NCBI RefSeq assembly: GCF_011382985.1
Contig: NZ_CP049933.1
Location: 1,550,001-1,614,000 of the forward strand
Source of the DNA: Leucobacter coleopterorum
GTDB taxonomy: Bacteria; Actinomycetota; Actinomycetes; Actinomycetales; Microbacteriaceae
Direction of reading: 5' to 3'
DNA length: 64,000 bases
In this document: piece after piece, positions 9,537 through 21,028 of the stretch
Layout: the number at the start of each line of letters is the position of its first letter
Numbering within the stretch: position 1 is the stretch's first letter
The notes under the pieces: model-generated
Databases searched by the model: none
Told to the model about the DNA's origin: nothing
What the model saw: only the letters and a program-made list of their open reading frames with translations
Program-made: the position numbers and the translations under genes

Positions 9537-10739
9537 GTGGCCGCAATGAGAGAAGTTGTGTTCGTAGACGGGGTTCGCACCCCGTTCGGACGCGCTGGCG
9601 AAAAGGGTATGTATGCGGGAACGCGCGCCGATGATCTGGCGGTGAAGGCACTCCAAGGGTTGATTGAGCGCAACCCAGAACTGCCCCTCGACCGCATCGA
9701 CGATGTCGGCATCGCGGCAACTACACAGCAGGGTGACCAAGGGCTCACCCTTGGGCGCACCGTGGCAATGCTCGCAGGACTCCCAGTAACCGTGCCCGGC
9801 TACGCGCTCGATCGCATGTGCGCGGGAGCGTTGACGGTGGCTTCAATGATGGGCGGTGCCATCGGTGCGGGTCAGTACGATCTCGCAATCGCAGGCGGCG
9901 TTGAGCATATGGGGCGTCACCCCATCGGGCTCGATGCAGATCCAAACCCGCGTTTTGTTGCGGAGAAGCTCGTCAGCCCCGACGCCCTTAACATGGGCAT
10001 CACGGCTGAACGTCTGCATGACCGCTTTCCCGCGCTAACCAAGGAGCGTGCCGACCGATTTGGCATGCTCAGCCAGCAGAAGGTTCAGGCGGCCTACGAC
10101 CGTGGCGATATTCAGCCCGATCTGGTGCCCGTTGCGCTGCGCTCGGACGCAGGCTGGGGGCTTGCTACCGAAGACGAAGGTCGTCGCCCCGAAACGACGA
10201 TGGAGGGGCTTGCGACGCTCAAGACCCCGTTCCGTCCGCACGGTCGTGTGACCGCGGGTAATGCCTCACCGCTTACCGATGGCGCGACGGTCTCTCTGCT
10301 CGCTGGCGGTGACACTGCGCGTGAGCTCGGTCTCAAAGCCAAGATGCGCATGGTGGGTTTCGCTTATGCCGGTGTTGAGCCAGAGGTCATGGGCCTTGGC
10401 CCGGTTCCCTCGACAGAGAAAGCACTGCGCCGCGCAGGGTTGACCATTGACGACATCGGCCTCTTCGAACTCAACGAGGCGTTCTCGGTGCAGGTGCTCT
10501 CGTTTACGGATCACTTCGGGATCGCCGACGAGGATCCTCGAGTGAACCCCTGGGGCGGCGCTATCGCTCTCGGTCACCCCCTCGCAGCGAGCGGTGTACG
10601 CCTGATGATCCAGCTCGCGCGCCAGTTCGAACAGCGCCCCGACGTGCGTTACGGCGTGACGGCTATGTGCGTTGGCCTGGGCCAGGGCGGCACCATGATC
10701 TGGGAAAACCCCCACTTCGACGGCAAGAAGAGGAAGTAA
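9537..10739 (+). CDS. fadA: Acetyl-CoA C-acyltransferase (thiolase)
   Basis: A 400-residue thiolase, the last step of fatty-acid beta-oxidation (3-ketoacyl-CoA plus CoA to acetyl-CoA plus shortened acyl-CoA). The acyl-accepting Cys is in LDRMCAGAL (about Cys95), the catalytic His in GGAIALGHPLAASG, and the second Cys in MCVGLGQGG; ELNEAF is the conserved Asn-Glu-Ala-Phe motif. The chosen GTG at 9537 follows GGAGG with a short spacer; ATG 9546 is an alternative. Seven bases separate its stop from the start of the trifunctional dehydrogenase/hydratase gene, giving a classic fadA-fadB pair. Confidence 0.92.
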   Translation: MAAMREVVFVDGVRTPFGRAGEKGMYAGTRADDLAVKALQGLIERNPELPLDRIDDVGIAATTQQGDQGLTLGRTVAMLAGLPVTVPGYALDRMCAGALTVASMMGGAIGAGQYDLAIAGGVEHMGRHPIGLDADPNPRFVAEKLVSPDALNMGITAERLHDRFPALTKERADRFGMLSQQKVQAAYDRGDIQPDLVPVALRSDAGWGLATEDEGRRPETTMEGLATLKTPFRPHGRVTAGNASPLTDGATVSLLAGGDTARELGLKAKMRMVGFAYAGVEPEVMGLGPVPSTEKALRRAGLTIDDIGLFELNEAFSVQVLSFTDHFGIADEDPRVNPWGGAIALGHPLAASGVRLMIQLARQFEQRPDVRYGVTAMCVGLGQGGTMIWENPHFDGKKRK

Positions 10740-10745
10740 CTCGCA

Positions 10746-12881
10746 ATGACCGACTACACCAAGATCGATTTTGCTCCGCTGCTCGCGGCATCTGCTGACG
10801 AAGTCGTCACAGAATCTTTCGTACGTGATGTTGCGCTGCCATCGGGCGGCACACTCGCGCTGATCACCCTCGACAACGGGCGCGACTACACACGCCCGAA
10901 CACGCTCGGCCCGCGCACGCTTGACGCACTGGGCAAGGTACTTGACGAGCAAAAAGCCCGCGCCGCCAAAGGCGAGATTAAGGCCGTTGCCGTTACAGGC
11001 AAGCAGTTCATCTTTGCTGCTGGTGCAGATCTCTCGAAGGTCTCGACGCTTGCTACCCCAGCAAACGCGCGCCTGATGGCCCAATTCGGACACCACATTC
11101 TCGGTAAGTTCAGTTCGCTCGGTGTGCCCTCATTTGCCTTTGTTAACGGGCTTGCGCTCGGCGGGGCGATGGAGATCGCACTGAACTGCGATTACCGCAC
11201 ACTCGATTCGTCGACCGCGGCACTCGCGTTCCCCGAGGTTTTTCTTGGCATCATCCCCGGTTGGGGTGGTGCGACGATCGTGCCAAACCTCATCGGCATC
11301 GAAAAGGCGCTCGAGATCATCGTCTCGAACCCGCTGAAGAATAACCGCATGCTGAAGCCCGCTCAGGCACTGGAAATGGGACTGTTCGACACCATGTTCG
11401 GTGCTGCAAGCTTCTTGGAACGCTCCGTGGCGTGGGCCGACGGTGTGCTGACGGGCACAGTGAAGGTAGAACGGCCCAACGAGCCGGGCAAGCTTGAGCG
11501 TCTCACGAAGTGGCCAGCCGCTATCAAGATCGCGCGCGACACACTCAAGGCCCGTATTGGCATGGCCGCAAAGTCACCCTATGTTGCGCTTGACCTGCTG
11601 AACGCGGCAAAAGACAACGATCGTGTGCGGGGTTTTGAACGCGAAGACGATGCGCTCACAGAGCTCATCTCGGGCGACCAGTTCGCCGCCTCGATCTACG
11701 CCTTCGACCTTGTGCAGAAGCGAGCAAAGCGCCCAGCAGGCGCCCCCGATCGCGAACTTGCCCAGCCGGTGAAAAAGGTTGGTGTGATCGGTGCAGGTCT
11801 TATGGCGAGCCAGTTTGCGCTGCTGTTCGCGCGTAAGCTGCGGGTGCCCGTGCTCATCACCGACCTCGACCAGTCTCGCGTCGACAAAGGACTTGCCTAC
11901 ATTCACGGCGAGATCGAAAAGATGTATGAGAAGGGGCGCCTGTCGCACGACGACGCGAACCAGATCAAGGCACTCGTCAGCGGAACCACCGACAAGAAGC
12001 TCTACGCCGACTGCGACTGGGTGATCGAGGCCGTCTTTGAAGAACTGGGAGTCAAGCAGCAGGTTTTTGCAGAGATCGAGCCGATCATTTCCGAGACGGC
12101 CGTGTTGGCCACCAACACCTCGTCACTCTCTGTCGAAGAGATCGGTGCGAACCTCAAGAACCCCGAGCGACTGGTGGGCTTCCACTTCTTCAACCCCGTC
12201 GCGGTCATGCCGCTCATTGAGGTTGTGAAGGTCGACACCACAAGCGACGAGACACTCGCGACGGCCATGACGGTCGCCAAAAAGCTTGGCAAGAGCGCTG
12301 TGATCACGGCGGATCGCCCCGGCTTTGTCGTGAACCGCCTGCTCGCCAAGGTGATGGGTGAGGCCGCCCGCGCTCTCGACGAGGGAACTTCGATGCCGGT
12401 GGTCGAGCGCGCGCTCGCGCCGATCGGGCTGCCGATGGGGCCGTTTGAACTCATTGATCTGGTCGGTTGGAAGGTTGCGGCGCACGTGCAAGACACGATG
12501 GTGGCGGCGTTCCCTGAGCGCTTCTACGCCTCCCCCAATCTGCACGCGCTCGCGGATGTGTCTGAGCCACTCGTGAAGAGCAAACTCGGCAAGGTTGAAG
12601 ACCTCTCCAAGGCTGGTAAAAAGGCCGTCAAACTCGGCAAGACCGCGGTCTCCGAACAGGAGATTCTGCGCCGCGTCGAAGACGAGTTGGCTGGTGAGAT
12701 CAAGATCATGCTCGACGAGGGTGTGGTCGCCGCCGCAGAAGACATTGATCTCTGCCTCATTCTAGGTGCCGGATGGCCGTTCCAGGCCGGCGGCGCGACG
12801 CCGTACCTTGACCGTGTGGGAGCGAGTGAGCGCGTCTTCGGGGGCGCCTTCCACGACCCGCGGATCGCGGGCCGCAGCTAG
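10746..12881 (+). CDS. fadB: Enoyl-CoA hydratase / 3-hydroxyacyl-CoA dehydrogenase (FadB-like)
   Basis: A 711-residue bifunctional beta-oxidation enzyme. The N-terminal crotonase domain (about 20-220) has FIFAAGADLSK and GLALGGAMEIALNCDYR, forming the CoA-binding oxyanion hole, and EVFLGIIPGWGG. The central NAD-binding domain begins with VGVIGAGLMASQFA at about 344. The dehydrogenase catalytic region has ATNTSSLSVEEI and GFHFFNPVAVMPLIEVV, where the His-Glu pair acts. The C-terminal domain repeats the 3HAD fold (about 525-711). It follows the thiolase by seven bases, so both act in the same pathway. No frame break. Confidence 0.93.
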   Translation: MTDYTKIDFAPLLAASADEVVTESFVRDVALPSGGTLALITLDNGRDYTRPNTLGPRTLDALGKVLDEQKARAAKGEIKAVAVTGKQFIFAAGADLSKVSTLATPANARLMAQFGHHILGKFSSLGVPSFAFVNGLALGGAMEIALNCDYRTLDSSTAALAFPEVFLGIIPGWGGATIVPNLIGIEKALEIIVSNPLKNNRMLKPAQALEMGLFDTMFGAASFLERSVAWADGVLTGTVKVERPNEPGKLERLTKWPAAIKIARDTLKARIGMAAKSPYVALDLLNAAKDNDRVRGFEREDDALTELISGDQFAASIYAFDLVQKRAKRPAGAPDRELAQPVKKVGVIGAGLMASQFALLFARKLRVPVLITDLDQSRVDKGLAYIHGEIEKMYEKGRLSHDDANQIKALVSGTTDKKLYADCDWVIEAVFEELGVKQQVFAEIEPIISETAVLATNTSSLSVEEIGANLKNPERLVGFHFFNPVAVMPLIEVVKVDTTSDETLATAMTVAKKLGKSAVITADRPGFVVNRLLAKVMGEAARALDEGTSMPVVERALAPIGLPMGPFELIDLVGWKVAAHVQDTMVAAFPERFYASPNLHALADVSEPLVKSKLGKVEDLSKAGKKAVKLGKTAVSEQEILRRVEDELAGEIKIMLDEGVVAAAEDIDLCLILGAGWPFQAGGATPYLDRVGASERVFGGAFHDPRIAGRS

Positions 12882-13180
12882 GTTCTTCCGCCGAGCCTGC
12901 GTTTCAGTACCGAGATTGCGTCCCAGGGATGCAGTTTTGGCCCTGAAACGCAGGCTCGACGCGGCGAAGTGGGGCTCATTTGCGGACCAGTTGCTCAGCG
13001 CACACTCTGAAAATGTGGTGCCCGACAGATCTTGCCCCGAAACCTCCGCGTCCGCGAAGCGGCTGAGTTCGTAATTGCCCCCGTCGTAAGTAACTCGGGC
13101 TTTCCGGTTTCAAGTTCCGGAATATGCAGGGAAACGAGTGAGGAGGACTACGTCTTACGCCGTCGTGACACGATTCTGGA
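12882..13180. other. Intergenic region between fadB and dxs
   Basis: About 300 bases between the ends of two convergent genes. Its left part holds a long inverted repeat (listed separately). From about 12960 to 13180 I see no convincing gene, RNA or promoter; short open frames here lack ribosome sites and recognisable content. Confidence 0.6.
12892..12958. repeat. Long inverted repeat, 16-bp perfect arms
   Basis: Arms CGAGCCTGCGTTTCAG (12892-12907) and CTGAAACGCAGGCTCG (12943-12958) are perfectly complementary and flank a 35-base centre. It follows fadB directly and precedes the convergent dxs end, so it could terminate transcription from the left. There is no T run and the loop is long, which is not typical of an intrinsic terminator; a dispersed REP-like or palindromic mobile repeat is an alternative. 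Confidence 0.7.
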
Positions 13181-15094
13181 CTATTCGGGTCGCGCGATCG
13201 GGATCCGCGTACCTCGCACCTGCTCAATCACGTCTGCCGCGATTTGCTCAGCCGTCAGGCCCGCGTCGAGAAGGAGCTCCTCTCGGGTTGCGTGCTCCAA
13301 GAACTGATCGGGTGTGCCGAGCTCGCTAACGGCGGTGTCAACACCGGCATCGCGTATGGCCTGGCGAATGCGTGTGCCAACTCCCCCGACCCGAATGCCG
13401 TCTTCGATGCTGATGAGCAGGCGGTGAGCCCGAGCGATCTCTACGACCGAGATGGCAACGGGAACCACCCAGCGTGGGTCAACCACCGTTGAGGTGATGC
13501 CCTGCGCCGCGAGAATATCCGCCGCGTCAAGCGCAACGCGAGACATGGGTCCAACGGCAACAAACAGCACGTCTGCTGTGCCACAGGCCTTTGTCCCCTC
13601 ACGAAGTACATCGACGCCGTCCTCTGTGCGTCGCAGCGCGGGGATCTCCGGGCCAATGGCGCCCTTCGGGTACCTCAGCACGGTTGGGCCGTCGTTGATC
13701 TGTGTGGCCTCAGCGAGCAGCTCTCGGAGGGTCCGCTCGTCGCGGGGTGCTGAGATACGGATCCCAGGCACAACCTGCAGCGTCGCGAGATCCCAGACAC
13801 CGTTGTGGCTTGCGCCATCTGGGCCAGTAATACCCGAGCGGTCGAGCACGAAGGTGACACCCGCGCGGTGCAGGGCCACGTCCATGAGGAGCTGGTCGAA
13901 TGCGCGATTCATAAACGTCGCGTACATGGCGACGACCGGATGCAAACCACCGTAGGCGAGACCAGCAGCGCTCGTGACCGCGTGCTGCTCGGCGATGCCG
14001 ACGTCGTAAACACGCTCCGGGAATCGTTTTGCCATGGCGTCGAGGCCGGTGGGGGCAAGCATTGCGGCCGTAATCGCAACGATGCGCTCGTTTTCCTCCG
14101 CGAGCTCGACGATGTGCTCGCTAAACACCGAGGTCCAGCTCGGGCCTGAGGAATGCTTGACGGGCACCCCACTGTCGGGGTCAATCTGCCCGATCGCGTG
14201 GAACTGATCGGCCTCATCATTTTCAGCCAGTGCGTAGCCGCGGCCCTTTTCGGTGATCACGTGCACGAGCGCCGGGCGACCGTAGTCTTTGGCCTGGTGC
14301 ATCGCGAGTTCGAGCGCCTCAAGATCGTGGCCGTCGACCGGGCCAACGTACTTGATGTCGAGATTGGCGTAGAGATCTTGGTTGCCAGAGGCACGGCTCA
14401 CGAAGCCACGCATCGCGCCGCGAGTGGCACGATAGACAATGCGGCCGGGGCTACCGAAGCGGCTGAAGAGACGCTCGCTCCCCTCTTGCAGGTCGCGATA
14501 GCTGCCGGTCACACGCACGGAGTTGAGAAAACGCGCCATGCCGCCGATCGTGGGAGCGTACGAGCGGCCGTTGTCGTTCATGATGATGACGAGGTTACGG
14601 TCGTTGTCGTCGGTGATGTTGTTGAGCGCCTCCCAGGTCATGCCTCCGGTGAGAGCGCCGTCACCGACAACCGCGACCACGTGGCGATCCTGCTGGCCCG
14701 TGCGCGAGAACGCGCGTGAGATGCCGTCCGCCCAACTCAGGGAGCTTGAAGCGTGTGAGCTCTCGACGATGTCGTGTTCGGACTCTGCGCGTTGCGGGTA
14801 GCCGGCCAGGCCACCGCGCTGGCGCAGGCCCGAAAAGTCGCGTCGTCCGGTGAGGATCTTGTGCACGTAGCTCTGGTGCCCGGTATCGAACACGATAGGG
14901 TCGCGTGGTGATTCGAACACACGGTGCATGGCGATGGTCAACTCAACGACACCTAAGTTGGGACCCAGGTGGCCGCCGGTCTTCGCAACCTCAGCGATAA
15001 GAAACTCGCGGATCTCGGCTGCAAGGGCGCGACACTCTTCAGGGCTCAAACCGTCGAGGTTACGAGGTCCCTCAATTCGCTCCAGGATCGACAC
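13181..15094 (-). CDS. dxs: 1-deoxy-D-xylulose-5-phosphate synthase
   Basis: A 637-residue thiamine-diphosphate transketolase-like enzyme that condenses pyruvate and glyceraldehyde 3-phosphate into DXP, the entry to the non-mevalonate isoprenoid pathway. Visible signatures: GGHLGPNLGVVELT near the N-terminus, FDTGHQSYVHK, the ThDP/Mg motif GDGALTGGMTWEALNN, DIKYVGPVDGHD, the Glu in VGIAEQHAVTSAAGLA, and DRSGITGPDGASHNG in the pyrimidine-binding domain. The start is GTG 15094 with the expected MSILERIEGP beginning. Length is normal and the gene is intact. It is separated from aconitase upstream by a strong hairpin, so it probably has its own promoter in the 15095-15199 interval. Confidence 0.96.
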   Translation of the reverse strand: MSILERIEGPRNLDGLSPEECRALAAEIREFLIAEVAKTGGHLGPNLGVVELTIAMHRVFESPRDPIVFDTGHQSYVHKILTGRRDFSGLRQRGGLAGYPQRAESEHDIVESSHASSSLSWADGISRAFSRTGQQDRHVVAVVGDGALTGGMTWEALNNITDDNDRNLVIIMNDNGRSYAPTIGGMARFLNSVRVTGSYRDLQEGSERLFSRFGSPGRIVYRATRGAMRGFVSRASGNQDLYANLDIKYVGPVDGHDLEALELAMHQAKDYGRPALVHVITEKGRGYALAENDEADQFHAIGQIDPDSGVPVKHSSGPSWTSVFSEHIVELAEENERIVAITAAMLAPTGLDAMAKRFPERVYDVGIAEQHAVTSAAGLAYGGLHPVVAMYATFMNRAFDQLLMDVALHRAGVTFVLDRSGITGPDGASHNGVWDLATLQVVPGIRISAPRDERTLRELLAEATQINDGPTVLRYPKGAIGPEIPALRRTEDGVDVLREGTKACGTADVLFVAVGPMSRVALDAADILAAQGITSTVVDPRWVVPVAISVVEIARAHRLLISIEDGIRVGGVGTRIRQAIRDAGVDTAVSELGTPDQFLEHATREELLLDAGLTAEQIAADVIEQVRGTRIPIARPE

Positions 15095-15199
15095 CCGTTA
15101 CCATTCCTTCCCTGTCTGCTGCGGTGGCAGCGGACACTCCACAATCTTAGCCCCGGGCACTGGGCGAACCCGCATCGGCTCTGTGTCGAGACGCAGCAA

Positions 15200-15236
15200 G
15201 GGGGCTCGGGCTGTTGGATGAACAGCCCGAGCCCCC
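15200..15236 (-). terminator. Hairpin terminator after aconitase
   Basis: A perfect 16-bp GC-rich stem: GGGGGCTCGGGCTGTT (15200-15215), five-base loop, AACAGCCCGAGCCCCC (15221-15236). It lies 18 bases downstream of the aconitase stop. On the aconitase strand the stem is followed only by TT, whereas four T follow on the plus strand. It probably ends the aconitase transcript and may also stop transcription in the other direction. Confidence 0.85.
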
Positions 15237-15254
15237 TTTTAGCGGTGTCGTTGT

Positions 15255-17942
<2,688 letters not shown>

Positions 17943-18035
17943 GAGGCTCCTCCTGAGTCCTTCGATCGGCGATCCCGATCACGTAAAGTGTCTCGATGTC
18001 AAGATAAGTCTACACCGAATCGAAGGTTGGAGAAA

Positions 18036-18851
18036 TCAGGCCAAAGGGGGTGTCTCCCCCGTGTTTTCAACGGTTTCGCCGCTTGAATCATCGGATGATT
18101 GCCGCAAGCGGTTGAGTACCATCCACGTAAAGATGATCACCAAGGCGAACAACGGTGTACCCATGACAAGACGGGCGATGCCGAGGGCCTCAACGTTTCC
18201 CGAATAATAGAGCGGCAGTTGAATGGCGAGCCGCGTAACAAACATCGCAAGCCACAGCACGGTGAGCCACAGAGCGACTCGACGCAGTGAACGATCCTGT
18301 CTCCAGGAGGATAAGCCGCCGCGAAACGCCCCAATAGCGAATCCGAGCACAGGCCACCTCACCGCAATTGAAATGAGGAGCCCGAGTGTCCAAGCGGCAT
18401 TGATCCAGAATCCAGGGAGGTAGTATCCCTGGCCCTCACCGCTGATCAGTGTCGCCGCGACAGCGATCCCGACCCCGATGGCGCCAGAAATCGCCGAAAT
18501 CGGCGACTCTTTGCGAATCAGACGAATAGCGACGGCGATGATCGCGAGGGCTGCCGGCGCGATAACCGCGAGCTTCTCGTCTTTAGTAAACGAGTACACA
18601 ATCAAAAACAGCAACCCCGGTACGAGAGCTTCGGCGATCCCGCGCCACCCGCCGATGGCTTGAAGAACGCCGCGCCCCGAAATCGCCTCCCCGCTGAGAC
18701 CAGCCTGCACGGCCTTGCCCATGCCGCCGCTTAAGGAAAGATTTCCCAGAGTATCCGCGCTCAGCTTCGCGGATTCGGGAGCGCCGCCTTTGGACTCAGC
18801 ACCCGCTAAGTCTTCTGGCTCGGGATCCGCCGTCGCACCTGTGTTACTCAC
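18036..18851 (-). CDS. DUF3159 membrane protein
   Basis: A 271-residue multi-spanning membrane protein of the actinobacterial DUF3159 family. The first 70 residues are polar; then five or six hydrophobic segments follow, including ALVPGLLFLIVYSF, LAVIAPAALAIIAVAIRLI, ISGAIGVGIAVAATLISGEGQ and IARLVMGTPLFALVIIFTWMVL, with GFWINAAWTLG and DRSLRRVALWLTVLW as family-like blocks. The short polar tail is Ser/Glu-rich. It follows DUF3710 by five bases, so the two are in one operon with dut upstream. Function unknown. Confidence 0.88.
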   Translation of the reverse strand: MSNTGATADPEPEDLAGAESKGGAPESAKLSADTLGNLSLSGGMGKAVQAGLSGEAISGRGVLQAIGGWRGIAEALVPGLLFLIVYSFTKDEKLAVIAPAALAIIAVAIRLIRKESPISAISGAIGVGIAVAATLISGEGQGYYLPGFWINAAWTLGLLISIAVRWPVLGFAIGAFRGGLSSWRQDRSLRRVALWLTVLWLAMFVTRLAIQLPLYYSGNVEALGIARLVMGTPLFALVIIFTWMVLNRLRQSSDDSSGETVENTGETPPLA

Positions 18852-18856
18852 GCTTC

Positions 18857-19567
18857 TTAGCCCTCGCTCGGTGTGTCTGCCTGCACACCAGCGGGAACGC
18901 GCAGCGGAATGAGTTCGCTGGGGGGCATTGGCTGGTCACCGCGGACGACTACAAGCTCACGGAAGAGATCAATCACAAGTTCGCGAGTTGCGACGTCGGT
19001 AGCAGCCTTGCCCATGATGACTCCACGAAGCATCCAGCGAGGTCCGTCGACAGCGAGGAAGCGCGCTAGACGTGTCCCACCACCCTGGTCTGCAGGCACT
19101 GGAGTGTTGACAATAACCTCGGGGCCAAGCAGACCCTCTTCTTCAGAGACTTCGGCTCCCTGCGCGGTCATCTGCTGGATGAGTTCGGCTCGAACTTCGC
19201 CCCACAGTCCCGAAGATTTCGGCGCAGAAAACGCCTGTACCTGCAGGAGCGAGTCTTCGTAGTCGAGCGACACGGCAGCGACGCGATTGGCTCGCTCGTC
19301 TACCTCAAGGCGAAGCTGCAGGCCCTCGCGGGGTGCAACCTTAATGCCACCGAGGTCGACGTAGGGGCGCATTGCGGGCACCTCCGACACGTCGAAGGGG
19401 CCGTTGGCCGCGCGATCCTCGGGTGCTGACTTTGAGTCATCTACTTCTACGGTGTTTGCTTCGGCGTTTTCGTGAAGCTCAACCGCGTCGGCCGATTCCG
19501 TGTTCTCAGAATCAGACCGAGGGGTGGCGGTTTCAGATGCCTTGGCGTTTTTCATTTCTCTGCTCAT
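18857..19567 (-). CDS. DUF3710 family protein
   Basis: About 236 residues. The first 65 residues are acidic and low-complexity (Ser, Glu, Asp-rich), then the DUF3710 domain starts with GPFDVSEVP and YVDLGGIKV, continues with AVSLDYEDSLLQVQAFSAPKS and WGEVRAEL, and ends with RFLAVDGPRWMLRGVIMG and FRELVVVRGD. I start at ATG 19567, which follows AAGGAG, although the frame stays open further upstream into the dut region. Same order as Rv2696c-Rv2697c (dut) of M. tuberculosis. No biochemical role is known to me. Confidence 0.88.
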   Translation of the reverse strand: MSREMKNAKASETATPRSDSENTESADAVELHENAEANTVEVDDSKSAPEDRAANGPFDVSEVPAMRPYVDLGGIKVAPREGLQLRLEVDERANRVAAVSLDYEDSLLQVQAFSAPKSSGLWGEVRAELIQQMTAQGAEVSEEEGLLGPEVIVNTPVPADQGGGTRLARFLAVDGPRWMLRGVIMGKAATDVATRELVIDLFRELVVVRGDQPMPPSELIPLRVPAGVQADTPSEG

Positions 19568-19634
19568 GGCTGAGAATCTCCTTGCTTGTGCCCTTCGGGC
19601 TTTCCTAAATTGTGTCGAAGATTTCGCGCAGAAG

Positions 19635-20072
19635 CTAGCTGCTGATCCCAGTGGATCCGAAGCCGTTTGCACCCCGCACACTCTCAGAGAGTTCGTCGAC
19701 CGGGATAAACACCGCTCGAGAAACCGGCATCACAATCATCTGGGCGATGCGATCCCCGATTTCAACCGCAAAGGTATGTTCCGTGTCGGTGTTGAGCAGC
19801 GTCACCTTGATCTCACCGCGATAACCGGCGTCCACGGTTCCGGGCGAGTTCACCACCGTGATGCCGTGCTTGGCGGCGAGGCCACTACGCGGCACCACAA
19901 AAGCGGCGTAGCCGTCAGGCAGCGCGATGGAAACGCCCGTTCCCACTAGGGCACGCTGACCAGGCTGCAGCTGCACTGCTTCGGAAGCGCGTAGATCTGC
20001 ACCTGCGTCACCCTCGTGCGCATAGCTTGGCGGAATTTCGGCTCGAATTGGAATCTCTACGACATCGGTCAC
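19635..20072 (-). CDS. dut: dUTP diphosphatase
   Basis: A 145-residue trimeric dUTPase: it hydrolyses dUTP to dUMP and pyrophosphate, keeping uracil out of DNA and feeding thymidylate synthesis. The five conserved motifs are present in order: EGDAGADLRA (I), PRSGLAAKHG (II), NSPGTVDAGYRGEIKV (III), GDRIAQMIVMP (IV) and GANGFGSTG (V, the mobile C-terminal P-loop-like arm). The start is GTG 20072. It is divergent from DUF3093 with about 90 bases between the starts, and is followed by DUF3710. Confidence 0.95.
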   Translation of the reverse strand: MTDVVEIPIRAEIPPSYAHEGDAGADLRASEAVQLQPGQRALVGTGVSIALPDGYAAFVVPRSGLAAKHGITVVNSPGTVDAGYRGEIKVTLLNTDTEHTFAVEIGDRIAQMIVMPVSRAVFIPVDELSESVRGANGFGSTGISS

Positions 20073-20161
20073 CCGGACAGGCTACCGGATTGAAGCGCTC
20101 TCAACACACTGGCTGTGGGGCATTGACGAAATGTAAATCTCGGGAGAGGGATAATGGAGCC

Positions 20162-20623
20162 ATGACAGTTGAAGCACCTCCCCAGGACTACCGAGAACGA
20201 CTTTTGCCTGGACCGAGCTTGTTTCTCGCTCTGCTCCTACTCATCCCTGCGGTCGCGCTTGTCATGACGCCGATTAGCCCTCAGCTTGCGATTCCAACCG
20301 GAGTGGCAATGTACGTGCTGATAGCCGGCAGTTTCTTGGTGCTGAGCCCGAGTCTGTATGTGCGTGATGGCAGGCTTACCGCGGGCCGTGCAGAGATCCC
20401 GGTGGACCAACTTGGCGAAGTCGAACTGCTCGGATCTGACGCGCTTCGTCGCGCGATCGGCCCTGGAACAGATGCCCGTAGTTATCTGTTGGTTCGAGGG
20501 TGGATCCATCGCGGCGTGAGAATCGAAAACATCGACCCGGTGGATCCCGCACCCCAGTGGGTGCTCACTAGCCGCCACCCCGAGCAGCTTGCGCTAGCGA
20601 TCGAAGCAGCAAAACGGGCTTAA
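20162..20623 (+). CDS. DUF3093 membrane protein
   Basis: A 153-residue protein of the actinobacterial DUF3093 family. It begins with YRERLLPGPSLFLALLLLIPA, a proline/glycine-rich lead into the first of two membrane segments; the second is IPTGVAMYVLIAGSFLVLSPS. The C-terminal half is soluble, with RAEIPVDQLGEV, ARSYLLVRGWIHRGVRI and WVLTSRHPEQLA. ATG 20162 follows GGGAGAGGG at a little distance. It is divergent from dut as in Rv2697c-Rv2698 and is followed by a strong hairpin. Function unknown. Confidence 0.88.
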   Translation: MTVEAPPQDYRERLLPGPSLFLALLLLIPAVALVMTPISPQLAIPTGVAMYVLIAGSFLVLSPSLYVRDGRLTAGRAEIPVDQLGEVELLGSDALRRAIGPGTDARSYLLVRGWIHRGVRIENIDPVDPAPQWVLTSRHPEQLALAIEAAKRA

Positions 20624-20626
20624 AAA

Positions 20627-20656
20627 GCGTTGCTGGCGCGATTGCGCCAGCAACGC
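20627..20656 (+). terminator. Strong hairpin after DUF3093
   Basis: A perfect 13-bp stem, GCGTTGCTGGCGC (20627-20639) and GCGCCAGCAACGC (20644-20656), closed by the four-base loop GATT, three bases after the DUF3093 stop. A second small stem, ATAAAACG/CGTTTTAT (20658-20665/20672-20679), follows directly. Together they make a good transcription stop for DUF3093, and for the DUF4193 gene arriving from the right. Confidence 0.82.
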
Positions 20657-20752
20657 GATAAAACGCTGGCGCGTTTTATACCGAACATTCCTGGCGCAGT
20701 GGCGCCAGCGCAGAATGCGATAAAACGCTGGCGCGTTTTATACCGAACATTC
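20655..20752. repeat. 62-bp-spaced direct repeat that includes the DUF4193 gene end
   Basis: A 36-base segment is present twice without mismatch, at 20655-20690 and 20717-20752. The right copy contains the last codons and stop (TAA) of the DUF4193 gene; the left copy is a duplicate of that gene tail outside the gene. The 26-base spacer between copies carries another CTGGCGC...GCGCCAG-type stem. Each copy contains the small stem ATAAAACG-CTGGCG-CGTTTTAT. Confidence 0.9.
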
Positions 20753-21028
20753 TGCGCAAACCGGACCAAGATCGGTCTGATGATCCAGCTGCGAGCGGTG
20801 TCGCACCAAGAAGCAGCTCACACAGGTGAACTCGTCATCCTGCTGCGGCAGCACCACAACGTCGAGTTCTACATCTGACAGATCAGAACCACCGAGATCA
20901 AAACTCGGGTTATCCGCATCCTCAGAATCAATCGCGGAGCCACCCTTTGCGGAGCCGCGCTCCTTCAGAGCCTCAATTGACTCCGCTTCTTCTTCGGACT
21001 TACGCGGGGCGTCATAATCTGTTGCCAT
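20738..21028 (-). CDS. DUF4193 family protein
   Basis: A 96-residue actinobacterial DUF4193 protein. The family pattern is clear: start MATDYDAPRK, acidic middle with ESIEALKERG and DLSDVELDVVVLPQQDDEFTCVSCFLVRHRSQL, in which the first Cys pair CVSC and the final CAEC near the C-terminus form a probable four-cysteine zinc ribbon (DLGPVCAECSV end). The ATG at 21028 follows GGAGAAG closely; the frame stays open upstream but has no better start. The last codons lie inside a duplicated 36-base segment. Function unknown; conserved next to dut/DUF3093 as in Rv2699c. Confidence 0.9.
   Translation of the reverse strand: MATDYDAPRKSEEEAESIEALKERGSAKGGSAIDSEDADNPSFDLGGSDLSDVELDVVVLPQQDDEFTCVSCFLVRHRSQLDHQTDLGPVCAECSV

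Noticed and set aside
14153-14719. Long open frame on the plus strand opposite dxs
   Set aside because: It is the shadow of a well-conserved enzyme; its translation has no recognisable features and no ribosome site.
20655-20752. Two direct repeats with a spacer, considered as a CRISPR remnant
   Set aside because: Only two units, the repeat includes the end of a coding gene, and no cas genes are near.
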